Part shown: in pieces, positions 33,949-41,804 of the stretch | Layout of the letters: the number at the start of each line of letters is the position of its first letter | How positions within the stretch are numbered: the stretch's first letter is position 1 | Source of the DNA: Sulfoacidibacillus thermotolerans | GTDB lineage: Bacteria; Bacillota; Bacilli; Alicyclobacillales; SLC66 | Direction of reading: 5' to 3' | Length of the DNA stretch: 41,869 nucleotides | NCBI RefSeq assembly: GCF_003144315.1 | Contig: NZ_MPDK01000024.1 | Location: 1 to 41,869, forward strand | Notes under the pieces: generated by a model | Databases searched by the model: none | Told to the model about the DNA's origin: nothing | What the model saw: only the letters and a program-made list of their open reading frames with translations | Made by a program: the position numbers and the translations under genes

Positions 33949-34449
33949 TTGAATGGAGATCAAGAGGAACGTGCACAAGCGACGAACCTCGCTCTCTTGA
34001 AGCGATTGATCGGTGTCAAGTCAGTTCATTATGGAATTGATCTGTTGACTGCTGCGTTGTTACTTTCAGGGCAGTTACAGCCAGTTGGGATGTTTGTTGT
34101 TCCTGAAGGGTTTATGTTATCTCTGTCTGGTCCCTTACTCGGTGGTGTCACGATGAAAACAACAACTTCAGGAGCAAAGTTTGTTATGGCTGGACTCGAA
34201 GTGATCACCGCAGTGTTTTTGATTGCGCGCGTATTTGGAACGACTGGTGTCTACGTATCATCACACCGCTTTTCGATTGTCGTTGCCGGATTGCCGATAG
34301 GCAGCGCCCCACCTGTGGCAGCACTGCCAGGGGTTCCAGAACAGGTGTTACATCAATATGAGGCGCTGTTGATGCGCCATTTTGGTTTAATGAAGCGAAG
34401 AAAAAGAGATGTAGGCAATGGGATGCTAAGAAGAAAACGAAAGCGCTAA
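33949..34449 (+). CDS. hypothetical membrane-associated protein
   Basis: A 166-aa protein of no family I recognise. It has moderately hydrophobic segments (GIDLLTAALLLSGQLQPVGM, KFVMAGLEVITAVFLIARVF) and a very basic C-terminus (MKRRKRDVG, LRRKRKR). The start is TTG 33949 behind a strong AAGGGAGGGGGG; the overlapping ATG at 33953 opens only a 15-codon frame. It is divergent from the ger operon, so a spore-related role is possible but untested. Confidence 0.6.
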   Translation: MNGDQEERAQATNLALLKRLIGVKSVHYGIDLLTAALLLSGQLQPVGMFVVPEGFMLSLSGPLLGGVTMKTTTSGAKFVMAGLEVITAVFLIARVFGTTGVYVSSHRFSIVVAGLPIGSAPPVAALPGVPEQVLHQYEALLMRHFGLMKRRKRDVGNGMLRRKRKR

Positions 34450-34490
34450 GATGGTCTAAGATGGTTTTGAGCGAAATGGAGGAACGCTCA

Positions 34491-34607
34491 GTGGCGAATG
34501 AAAAGTGGAAGCTCAGCGAGGGGGCGATTTTTTATATCTTGGCATTTCTTGTCGTGTTTTTCTTCTTTTTTACGCGTCCGGCACCCATAGAGCCACCTAA
34601 GGGATAA
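34491..34607 (+). CDS. 38-aa single-pass membrane peptide
   Basis: GTG 34491 with GGAGG 8 bp upstream opens a 38-codon frame: a polar start (ANEKWKLSEG), one strong helix (AIFYILAFLVVFFFFF) and a short Pro-rich tail (TRPAPIEPPKG). The clear ribosome site and typical membrane-peptide layout support translation. It lies 41 bp after the preceding gene on the same strand. Function unknown. Confidence 0.6.
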   Translation: MANEKWKLSEGAIFYILAFLVVFFFFFTRPAPIEPPKG

Positions 34608-34638
34608 GACTGAGTGAAAGCGGATCGCCGTTTTACGA

Positions 34639-35064
34639 TTAGCTTAAAATGACAAATGCGATGGCGACTTCACGCGTGTGGGAAAGGCTTACTGAAAAGC
34701 GAGAGAGCTTGTAGTGGCGCGCGATTTGCTCCGCTTCTCCGTGCAATCGTAAAAGAGGAGCGCCTGACAGGTGAGAGAGCGTCTCAATTTCATGGAAAGA
34801 AACACCCATCGACCTGGCTTTGTGATCTACAGCGGCAAGCTGGCGTTTTGCATTTGAGGGGAAGTTTAGGAGCAAAGAGCCAAAAGCCTTCATGACAGCT
34901 TCCTTGGCGGCAAAGCGACCTGCTAAAATCTCTGCGCGGCGCGCAGCATTCACGCCTTCTATGAGTGCTAATTCTTGAACTGTATAGATGCGTTTCAAAA
35001 AGCGCGATCGCTGTGCTAAGCGCGCGATGCGTGCGATTTCCACAATATCAACACCTTGCACCAT
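34639..35064 (-). CDS. acpS: holo-[acyl-carrier-protein] synthase
   Basis: A 141-aa enzyme that transfers 4'-phosphopantetheine from CoA to acyl carrier protein. The two signatures are GVDIVEIARI (magnesium ligand D6) and GRFAAKEAVMKAFG (E55). It is about 15-20 residues longer than most AcpS, mainly in the middle (LNFPSNAKRQLAAVDHKARS). ATG 35064 has GGAGGG 8 bp upstream. Confidence 0.9.
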   Translation of the reverse strand: MVQGVDIVEIARIARLAQRSRFLKRIYTVQELALIEGVNAARRAEILAGRFAAKEAVMKAFGSLLLNFPSNAKRQLAAVDHKARSMGVSFHEIETLSHLSGAPLLRLHGEAEQIARHYKLSRFSVSLSHTREVAIAFVILS

Positions 35065-35132
35065 CTACGATTCCCTCCGAACTTTGTATAGACAACTCTA
35101 CTTCGTAGTGTACCATAAAGTCTGTGCGGGAT

Positions 35133-35161
35133 TTGACAAACTAATTTTGGATCGCTATAAT
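35133..35161 (+). promoter_or_regulatory. consensus sigma-A promoter of tRNA-Leu
   Basis: TTGACA (35133-35138), 17-bp spacer, TATAAT (35156-35161): a perfect match. The tRNA begins 13 bp later. Confidence 0.92.
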
Positions 35162-35173
35162 CATTAACGTTAC

Positions 35174-35257
35174 GCGGTCATGGCGGAATTGGCAGACGCG
35201 CAAGATTCAGGTTCTTGTGGGGGTAACCCCGTGGAGGTTCAAGTCCTCTTGACCGCA
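35174..35257 (+). tRNA. tRNA-Leu, anticodon CAG
   Basis: Acceptor GCGGTCA pairs with TGACCGC; the D-arm has GGCGGAATTGGCAGACGC; the anticodon stem CAAGA/TCTTG encloses TTCAGGT, giving CAG; a long variable arm (GGGGGTAACCCC) and GGTTCAAGTCC T-arm follow. CCA is not encoded. Confidence 0.95.
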
Positions 35258-35288
35258 TCCTAGATTCAGTACAAAAGTACAGGAAATT

Positions 35289-35320
35289 CTGCAACTTTTT
35301 AGTTGTAGATTTTTTTATTT
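35289..35320 (+). terminator. intrinsic terminator after tRNA-Leu
   Basis: CTGCAACT (35289-35296) pairs with AGTTGTAG (35301-35308) around TTTT, followed by a long T-rich run. Confidence 0.88.
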
Positions 35321-35512
35321 TTTTTTATAAGTCATGGTGTTGATTCGCACATGTGGAAGAAGACTGTCATTTATTATGCCCTTTTCTTTATTTCCTAGAG
35401 AAAGCTTGTTGTTCATATTTCTATATAAAGTTGGAAATCCTATAAGGCGGCGTGCAGAGTGCACGTCTGTTTTATTTTTGAGCGACATGAAACGTTTTTT
35501 GGAGGGCTGGCA

Positions 35513-36622
35513 TTGGTTAAGCACATACTGTTGTTTGCACCGGCGACGCAGGAAGAAGTGGGAATTACCACACGCTTGCGGCGTTATGAACGAATGTTAC
35601 AAAGGTTTGGTATAGAAACGACTTGTGTAGATGCGGCCGATATATCTGTAAATGTACAGGCGAAGACATGGATACACATGCTTGATCCACATGGCGTTGC
35701 ATGGCACTGGTCACAGTTTGGTCGCGGTGAACTGCATACGCTTGCAACTTGGTTGCGGCAATGTGGCTTTGGATTCAGTGTGCAAGTGACACGTTTCCCC
35801 ATAACTCTTGATGCAGTGGAGGGGATGAGTGATTTTCTTGAGGCAGTATTCACGGAAGCGAGGGTCATTTTTATCTCTGCTCCAAAACTTGCACATCAGT
35901 TTACACAGAGGTATTTCCGTCATGCGCACAAAGTTCAACTCCTTGCGCCAGGAATGGATCTACAAGATTTTAAATTAATAAAAGATAACGGAGTCGAGGC
36001 AGACTCTATTGCATTAAAGCATCATGAACTGCAACGACGCTTACAGTTTGCCCGAGCGGGCAAGCGGATCGTGCTATACGCGGGTCGCATTGCAAAAGAT
36101 CGATCACTCACGGTGTTTGTTCGCGTCATGGAGAAGTTACAAAAGCAATTTTCTGGAGTGCGTGGTATGATGGTAGGTCCAATTGAAGAGATAGAGGCGG
36201 CAAAACCACTTTTGCAGCAGTTGCAAGATGCGCACATTGCGTATATTGGCGCAGTTGACCACCTGTTTATGTCTGATATTTTCGCACAAGCAGAAGTCGT
36301 ATGGGATCCGACGGCAAGTTTTGACGTTTCTGCATCGATTTATGAGGCCATGTGGATGAAGCGCCCGACACTGGTTAGCAGACAAGTAATTTGTCCGCAT
36401 GTTCTCCCCTCACAAACCACATTTACATATGACACCGAAGATGAAGCACTGCAAGTATTGCAAAGGATCTTTGACGGGACAGCATCCCAAGCGGAGATTC
36501 TCCAACATGCGACACGATTTATCACAAAAGTAGATGAGACTGCACAGCTTGAGATGGTTAGTTTCTTAAGGCGTCTGAGTATGGAAACAAAGCGCGTTGA
36601 CGGAAAGGAAAGTGTAGGCTAG
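35513..36622 (+). CDS. GT4-like glycosyltransferase
   Basis: A 369-aa protein with two Rossmann-like halves typical of the GT-B fold. The C-terminal half has KRIVLYAGRIAKDRSLTVFV, a VGPIEEIE segment and FDVSASIYEAMWMKRPTLVS, which corresponds to the donor-binding E-x7-E region of family GT4, with Asp in place of the first Glu. Donor and acceptor are unknown. The start is TTG 35513 with GGAGGG 6 bp upstream; the start is set by MVKHILLFAP matching a first beta strand. It stands alone between the tRNA-Leu terminator and copZ. Confidence 0.75.
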   Translation: MVKHILLFAPATQEEVGITTRLRRYERMLQRFGIETTCVDAADISVNVQAKTWIHMLDPHGVAWHWSQFGRGELHTLATWLRQCGFGFSVQVTRFPITLDAVEGMSDFLEAVFTEARVIFISAPKLAHQFTQRYFRHAHKVQLLAPGMDLQDFKLIKDNGVEADSIALKHHELQRRLQFARAGKRIVLYAGRIAKDRSLTVFVRVMEKLQKQFSGVRGMMVGPIEEIEAAKPLLQQLQDAHIAYIGAVDHLFMSDIFAQAEVVWDPTASFDVSASIYEAMWMKRPTLVSRQVICPHVLPSQTTFTYDTEDEALQVLQRIFDGTASQAEILQHATRFITKVDETAQLEMVSFLRRLSMETKRVDGKESVG

Positions 36623-36643
36623 ATTAATAGGGAGGTGAAAAAG

Positions 36644-36856
36644 ATGGCGGAAATGACGGTAAAAGTGCTTGGGATGACTTGCGATCACTGCAAACGCGCG
36701 GTCGAACAAGCACTTCAAGCGCTCCCAGGTGTCAGTAAGGCACAGGCGAATGTCGCAGCTGGACTTGCCACTATTGAGTTTACAAAACAACTGAGCGAAG
36801 AGGCTGTCAAAGTAGCGATCGAAGACGCAGGGTATGATTGGGGCGGCAAGGCATAA
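36644..36856 (+). CDS. copZ: copper chaperone CopZ (HMA domain)
   Basis: A 70-aa heavy-metal-associated protein that carries Cu(I) to a P-type ATPase. The metal site GMTCDHC gives C13 and C16; the fold pattern continues through ALPGVSKAQANVAAG and AIEDAGYDW. ATG 36644 is chosen because GGGAGGTG lies about 7 bp upstream. No copA or csoR is next to it. A terminator follows. Confidence 0.88.
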   Translation: MAEMTVKVLGMTCDHCKRAVEQALQALPGVSKAQANVAAGLATIEFTKQLSEEAVKVAIEDAGYDWGGKA

Positions 36857-36869
36857 CAAAGTGTGCGAT

Positions 36870-36915
36870 GCAGATTGGATTCGCGAGATCGCGAATGCGG
36901 TCTGCTTCTTTTTTT
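36870..36915 (+). terminator. intrinsic terminator after copZ
   Basis: GCAGA (36870-36874) and TCTGC (36901-36905) enclose the inner stem ATTCGCG/CGCGAAT around AGAT; TTCTTTTTTTC follows. Confidence 0.85.
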
Positions 36916-36950
36916 CGTAGGATCTGCCAAAAAAGTATGGGGGAATGGAA

Positions 36951-38174
36951 ATGGATGCTCTGATTGCAATTGAAGAAGCACTTCGTCGTCTACGATCTGC
37001 TGCGAGAATTTTACCTGCGCAAACAGTGCCACTGGATGAGGCATTTTTGCGTGTATTGGCAAACGACGTTCACGCGTTGCTAGATGTTCCGCACTATGAT
37101 CGTGCGATGCTTGATGGTTATGCTGTGAAAGTCGAGGATATTGCGCATGCGACGCGCGAACAACCTGTTGAACTAAAGGTGATTGCAACGGTTGGGGCCG
37201 GGAAGATGCCAGAGGTAAGGGTAACACAGGGTACGGCGGTACGCACGATGACAGGAGCGCCTATCGCCCATGGAGCGGATGCGATTGTACGATTTGAGTA
37301 TACAAAGGAAGTTGCGCGCGGTGGGGAGCGCATGGTACAGGTGTTACGAGTTGTTCCTAAAAGTGAAGCCATCCAAGAGCAGGGGCATGATATAGGTGCG
37401 GGTGAACTGCTGTTGGCCGCAGGGACAGAACTTGGTGCAATTGAAATTGCAGTACTAGCTGCACAAGGGTACGATTCGGTACAAGTTATCCAGAAGCCGC
37501 GTGTAGCAATTGTAGCGACAGGCAGTGAAGTGACACCACTTGGCCAAATGCTTCAACCTGGTCAGTTATACAACAGCAATACTCCTCTCATCCGTGCACT
37601 CGTGACAAAGGCAGGTGGTACTGCAGTAGTGTTTCCGCCTGTGGGCGATGAACCAGAAAAGTTGAAAGAGCGTTTACAAGAGGCGCTTACAGTTTGTGAC
37701 ATCCTTGTGACGACAGGAGGGGTATCCGTAGGTGACTATGATTTAACCCCTATGGTGCTTGAGCAACTGGGTGTAAAACGACTCTTTTGGGGAGTGTGGA
37801 TGCGACCTGGTACGCCTGTGTATGCTGGAACTTACGAAGATCGGGTAGTTCTTTCGCTATCAGGGAATCCGGCTGCAGCTTTTGTAAATTCGCTTGTTTT
37901 GTTAATGCCGCTGTTAAAAATGGCGGTAGGTCAGAAGGACGTATTGCCTACAGTAAAAGCTCGCTTGAAAAATCCTCCCCATAAAAGGCAAGTAAAGCAT
38001 ACGAGGTTTTTTGCAGGGAACCTTGTGTATCTAGACAATGAGTGGTGGATTGATGTAAGCGGAGAACACTCGTCTGGCGTCATGACAAATTTTATTGGGA
38101 AAACTGCGTTAGCTCGATTAGATGCAGAAGATGAACTGGTAGAAGGAACACTTGTGTCTGTCATTCTTTTGTAA
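36951..38174 (+). CDS. moeA: molybdopterin molybdotransferase MoeA
   Basis: A 407-aa enzyme that inserts molybdate into adenylated molybdopterin. Domain order is normal: N-terminal (VPHYDRAMLDGYAVK), the MoCF-binding domain with VAIVATGSEVTPLG, TTGGVSVGDYD and LSGNPAAAFV, then the small C-terminal beta domain. ATG 36951 is preferred because GGGGGA (36939-36944) is 6 bp away but touches ATG 36945. It is separated from moaA, with no other Mo-cofactor gene nearby. Confidence 0.93.
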   Translation: MDALIAIEEALRRLRSAARILPAQTVPLDEAFLRVLANDVHALLDVPHYDRAMLDGYAVKVEDIAHATREQPVELKVIATVGAGKMPEVRVTQGTAVRTMTGAPIAHGADAIVRFEYTKEVARGGERMVQVLRVVPKSEAIQEQGHDIGAGELLLAAGTELGAIEIAVLAAQGYDSVQVIQKPRVAIVATGSEVTPLGQMLQPGQLYNSNTPLIRALVTKAGGTAVVFPPVGDEPEKLKERLQEALTVCDILVTTGGVSVGDYDLTPMVLEQLGVKRLFWGVWMRPGTPVYAGTYEDRVVLSLSGNPAAAFVNSLVLLMPLLKMAVGQKDVLPTVKARLKNPPHKRQVKHTRFFAGNLVYLDNEWWIDVSGEHSSGVMTNFIGKTALARLDAEDELVEGTLVSVILL

Positions 38175-38260
38175 AAGTGGCGGGTATGAACCTTAGGGAT
38201 TCGGCGACAATGGTAATACAATTGCGCATTGCGCTACTTGACAGCCTAGGAGATCGCTCG

Positions 38261-38686
38261 ATGATATCTGCACGTCGCTTTTGGCCGCGCTACTTTCTTG
38301 CGAGTATCGCGAATGTTTTGGTCACTATGCTCGTTTTTCGATTGGCTTTAGTCAGCTTTGTTTGGTCATATGAGACTGCAACTATTTTTGCAGCTTGTGT
38401 CGCAATGCCAATCAATTGGTTGGCTGGAGAACAGCTTACTTGGCAAATTGGTTCTTCCTCGCGCTGGAAACGCGCAATTCGTTACTTTATCGTCTATGTG
38501 ATTGGACTTTTGATCGAAGTGTTGTCCGTTCACTTGTTTGGACATTTGTTGAACTGGAGTCCGCACTTGGCAAACGCAGCTGCCATTTGTATTAGCTTTG
38601 CTTTCACAGGCCCCATGAATCATTTGTGGATTTGGTCGGATTGCATCATGCATGATCAGAAACGCTCACGCCTGTTTCTTCGCTGA
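38261..38686 (+). CDS. GtrA-like membrane protein
   Basis: A 141-aa protein with four helices, starting with the GtrA-type pattern RYFLASIANVLVTMLVF; NWLAGEQLTW and the closing FTGPMNHLWIW fit the family ends. GtrA proteins are thought to flip undecaprenyl-linked sugars for envelope glycosylation. ATG 38261 has AGGAG 8 bp upstream; the frame opens 84 bp earlier but without a site. It may work with the glycosyltransferase 1.6 kb upstream. It overlaps the antiporter gene by 41 bp tail to tail. Confidence 0.75.
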   Translation: MISARRFWPRYFLASIANVLVTMLVFRLALVSFVWSYETATIFAACVAMPINWLAGEQLTWQIGSSSRWKRAIRYFIVYVIGLLIEVLSVHLFGHLLNWSPHLANAAAICISFAFTGPMNHLWIWSDCIMHDQKRSRLFLR

Positions 38687-39923
38687 GTTTTAAAAAATTG
38701 GCGAGAGGTCGAAAGGCGGGTAAAAGGAAAACAGAAGTTGCTAGGATAGAAAAAGTCACGACAAGATCAATAGATTTGGCATGAGGAAAATGCATTTGTA
38801 ACAATTCATTTGCGAAAAGCGCAGGTATGACACCTGTTTGCCGATTGCAAGCACAAAAAATTGCCTCACGCATAGGGAAATCGCGCCAAATTAAGATTTT
38901 TACTGTGAACACCGAGAGAGGACGAGCCACAAGGATCAATAATAAGCTAGTTAAGATCGCACCCACGATTTCATCTGCGGAAGCTCTCATTGGGAAGGAT
39001 AAACCCAGAGCGAGAAAAAGATAACTGCGTACGGCATACAGTAGCCATTCAAAGATCTGATGATCTAGTGCACTGCGGTTTGGGAGATGGACTCTTTTGT
39101 GCTCCCCTGATTCGTCATCAAACGTACTTTGTGAATCGAGTGGACGCGCAAAAAAACCTGTCGTGAAAGCCATTAAAAAAGGACTGCTATGTACGAGTGA
39201 ACTGAGAAGACTCGAGAGCAAAAAAGAACTGATCACGCGCACCGTGCGAAACTTCCAGAGGCTTTGCTGCGGAAGTTTTTCGAGTACGCGTCCTAGCATA
39301 TAACCAAATGCTACAGCACTTATCACTTGCCACGAAAGATCTAAAAACTGGATGCTAAGTCCGGAGTGATTCGGTTTTACGATGCTAAGTAGAGTTGTTG
39401 CAAATAGTGCAGATACGGGATCGTTTAAAGCAGATTCCGCGATGAGTAATTCTTTTATGCGATCACGCAGTGCAATGACATCTAAAAGCGAGATGAGTAC
39501 AGTTGGATCAGTTCCTGCAAGAATTGCACCCATTAATAAATCCGTAAATAGTGTGAAATGTCCTAAAGAAAAACTAAACTGTGCAAATCCAAGTACGCTC
39601 ACGCTGACGGCAACGCCAATCGTGGCCAAAAAAAGAACTGGTTTCCAAATTTTGCGCATCGTCTCCTTTGTGAGTTCTGCTCCACCATAAAAAATGAGCA
39701 AGGAAGCGGCGATTGTTAATGAAGTGCGAGAAGTCGCAAAGAGGATGAGGGTGTGTACATAGGGAATGATTGCATTGATTACGCCACCAAGCAATAGTAA
39801 AAGTGCGACGTCCGGAATAAAAAAGCGCTTCAGTCGTGGAAGGCGTGGCAACACATATGCAAATAGACTTAATACCGCGAGCAGCGCCAAGGCGGCGGCA
39901 GTTTTTGTGAGCAGCGCGATCAC
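38646..39923 (-). CDS. CPA1 family Na+(K+)/H+ antiporter (NhaP type)
   Basis: A 425-aa membrane protein with 12-13 helices. The ion-site motifs GAILAGTDPTVLISLLDVI and LLIAESALNDPVSALFATT are clear for the CPA1 group. It would exchange cytoplasmic cations for protons, relevant to pH control. Start GTG 39923 has AAAGGA almost touching it, so the exact start is uncertain. It begins 24 bp after the upstream gene, with which it is probably co-transcribed. Confidence 0.85.
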   Translation of the reverse strand: MIALLTKTAAALALLAVLSLFAYVLPRLPRLKRFFIPDVALLLLLGGVINAIIPYVHTLILFATSRTSLTIAASLLIFYGGAELTKETMRKIWKPVLFLATIGVAVSVSVLGFAQFSFSLGHFTLFTDLLMGAILAGTDPTVLISLLDVIALRDRIKELLIAESALNDPVSALFATTLLSIVKPNHSGLSIQFLDLSWQVISAVAFGYMLGRVLEKLPQQSLWKFRTVRVISSFLLSSLLSSLVHSSPFLMAFTTGFFARPLDSQSTFDDESGEHKRVHLPNRSALDHQIFEWLLYAVRSYLFLALGLSFPMRASADEIVGAILTSLLLILVARPLSVFTVKILIWRDFPMREAIFCACNRQTGVIPALFANELLQMHFPHAKSIDLVVTFSILATSVFLLPAFRPLANFLKLSEETGVSVSDHA

Positions 39924-39947
39924 GTCCTTTGTTTCTAATTTAGCGAT

Positions 39948-41516
39948 TTACAGATGGTCTTCCTTAAAGATCCATGGCAAGTTGTCTTCATTTATGCGTG
40001 GAAGCCAGTTTTTGTCGATCTTTACAGTTTGCGCATGAGACCTGTTATGTGGCGCTTGCTTTGTATAATCCGTGACATCCGCAGGCCACCATTTGATTGA
40101 AAGACTCGGCAATCCTGTCGAATCAGGCGGATTATAGGTCAGTTGACTTTGCGAGACAAGGTTTGTGCCAATTTGCAGTGATGTCGCAAAAGGGTTTGGC
40201 GTATAGAAAGTGATTCCTCGTAACTGCTCTAAAGTTGGGCGATATGTCCCTAAAACAGGGTCACGTACTTCGTCAATCGCAATGATTACGTGATGATCGT
40301 GGATTTTCACGTTAGCATGCAAATATTGTTGTACCTCATTATACTGTAATAATCGACTTGTGCGTGCGACAAGGATGTGTCCCTGTTCATATTCCTGTTT
40401 TAGGCGAATCAGAGCTTTGAGGTTGTCTCCATAAAAAGGCATACGATTTGGATTTCCCCCCAGATGTTGTGCGACAATCGAATATTCGTGATGTAATTTT
40501 AGATCAGCGAGGTGCTGGACTGAGAGTTGACTATGCAATTGACGCGGATTCCAATTCCATAATACGCCTAAAAGCGGTTGGTACCCATCGTCTGTATATC
40601 GATAAAATCCCCAGCATTTGTGTCCATCGCGCAATTCAATGGGATAAAGCATTGTGCGCTCACCAAACTTGCTGTCGCGACGTGTCCAGATAAATTTAAC
40701 GCCACTTTTTAACATGAGATCTGCAATATAGTAAGGTGAAGCGGGGAGATCTCCTTGTTGATAGTTTGAGTCAGGATTTCCAAAATTACCAACGTTGCTT
40801 TCGTTGCCATGGTTGATCCAGACTGCATATTGAAGGTGATTTTCTTTTAGAGCATTCATTGCAATTTCGGCAAAGTGACGTTGAAAGAGAGTTGCATGCG
40901 AGTCCATCATGGAAAAATCCCCTAAGGAATGCAAGGAATCGATCCATCCGACCTTACTATAGAAAATGATCTCTTTGGCATCGTGTAAAAGATTTGGTGA
41001 CAGGCGATAAAAATAGCTCATTTGATCTTGCCAAACCGTGTGTAAAGACTTGTCGAGAAATCCTGGACGGTCGGTGCCGATAAAGAAAAAAAAGGAATCT
41101 CCAACATCAAGGCCTAGTCCACGACCAAGCGGAGTGTCTTCTTTCGTATTTAAAAATCGGTGAATAAGTTCGAATTTTTGCAAGGTCATTCCATCGGTAT
41201 CAGATGTGATTGCAAGCATCGCATCATATGGATAAGGAAATTTACGTAGCTGGATAGATTCGCGAGTCAGCTTCTCTCCATTGTTGATGAAGGGAGAAAG
41301 AGAGTGTAGCTGCTGTGTTTGCGAAGCGCGCGCGCGGTGTTTTGGCCACTCGCGATGAGTCAATGGTTTGGCAGTAGACGATGCGGTTGACTGTTTGTCT
41401 GTATTTGCGGCGCTTAGTCCTTTATGCAAAGCGGGACGCAGCAGGAAGCGCGCATCGACAATCATAAGAGCAGAGGTCAGCAGAAGACTGATCGTCAGTG
41501 TGCGCAGCAAGTTCAT
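39948..41516 (-). CDS. exported or membrane-anchored protein of unknown function
   Basis: A 522-aa protein with an N-terminal hydrophobic segment (LLRTLTISLLLTSALMIVDA), a low-complexity Ser/Thr/His-rich linker to about residue 85, then a large globular part. The part starts FPYPYDAMLAITSDTDGMTL; together with YAVWINHGNESNVGN this recalls the Asp and His strands of polysaccharide deacetylase-like barrels, but the canonical motifs are not complete. Its tail is rich in WxP and aromatic residues. ATG 41516 has GAGGG 7 bp upstream. Extracytoplasmic carbohydrate work is a guess. Confidence 0.6.
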   Translation of the reverse strand: MNLLRTLTISLLLTSALMIVDARFLLRPALHKGLSAANTDKQSTASSTAKPLTHREWPKHRARASQTQQLHSLSPFINNGEKLTRESIQLRKFPYPYDAMLAITSDTDGMTLQKFELIHRFLNTKEDTPLGRGLGLDVGDSFFFFIGTDRPGFLDKSLHTVWQDQMSYFYRLSPNLLHDAKEIIFYSKVGWIDSLHSLGDFSMMDSHATLFQRHFAEIAMNALKENHLQYAVWINHGNESNVGNFGNPDSNYQQGDLPASPYYIADLMLKSGVKFIWTRRDSKFGERTMLYPIELRDGHKCWGFYRYTDDGYQPLLGVLWNWNPRQLHSQLSVQHLADLKLHHEYSIVAQHLGGNPNRMPFYGDNLKALIRLKQEYEQGHILVARTSRLLQYNEVQQYLHANVKIHDHHVIIAIDEVRDPVLGTYRPTLEQLRGITFYTPNPFATSLQIGTNLVSQSQLTYNPPDSTGLPSLSIKWWPADVTDYTKQAPHNRSHAQTVKIDKNWLPRINEDNLPWIFKEDHL

Positions 41517-41624
41517 ACATCATCCCTCGTTCTTGGTGAGGTCATTCAGAATGTAAAGCTGTATAAGTAGTGTGCGCGCAGAGGAGGAATGACATGCTGT
41601 AAAGGTTTTCTTATTGAATAAGGG

Positions 41625-41652
41625 TGGACAAACGCGCAAATTGTGCTATAAT
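41625..41652 (+). promoter_or_regulatory. promoter of tRNA-Ser
   Basis: TGGACA (41625-41630), 16-bp spacer, TATAAT (41647-41652), with TGC before the -10 making it an extended -10. The tRNA begins 16 bp later. Confidence 0.8.
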
Positions 41653-41667
41653 AATGCCTGTTCGCTT

Positions 41668-41758
41668 GGAGAGGTGGCCGAGTGGTTGAAGGCACTCGTC
41701 TTGAAAACGAGCAACGGCTAATACCCGTTCGTGGGTTCGAATCCCACCCTCTCCGCCA
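41668..41758 (+). tRNA. tRNA-Ser, anticodon TGA
   Basis: Acceptor GGAGAGG pairs with CCTCTCC; the D-arm is GGCCGAGTGGTTGAAGGC; the anticodon stem CTCGT/ACGAG encloses CTTGAAA, giving TGA; a long variable arm and GGGTTCGAATCCC T-arm follow, with G as discriminator and an encoded CCA. Confidence 0.96.
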
Positions 41759-41763
41759 AAGAA

Positions 41764-41801
41764 TAAAAAACGGCTATCTGATTTTTGGATAGCCGTTTTT
41801 T
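41764..41801 (+). terminator. intrinsic terminator after tRNA-Ser
   Basis: CGGCTATC (41771-41778) pairs with GATAGCCG (41788-41795); the A run before and T run after extend the stem and allow termination in both directions. It also appears to be the insertion target of the group II intron that follows. Confidence 0.92.
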
Positions 41802-41804
41802 ATT

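Noticed and set aside
36630-36650. GTG 36635 as copZ start
   Set aside because: The ribosome site touches this codon; ATG 36644 has proper spacing and family length.
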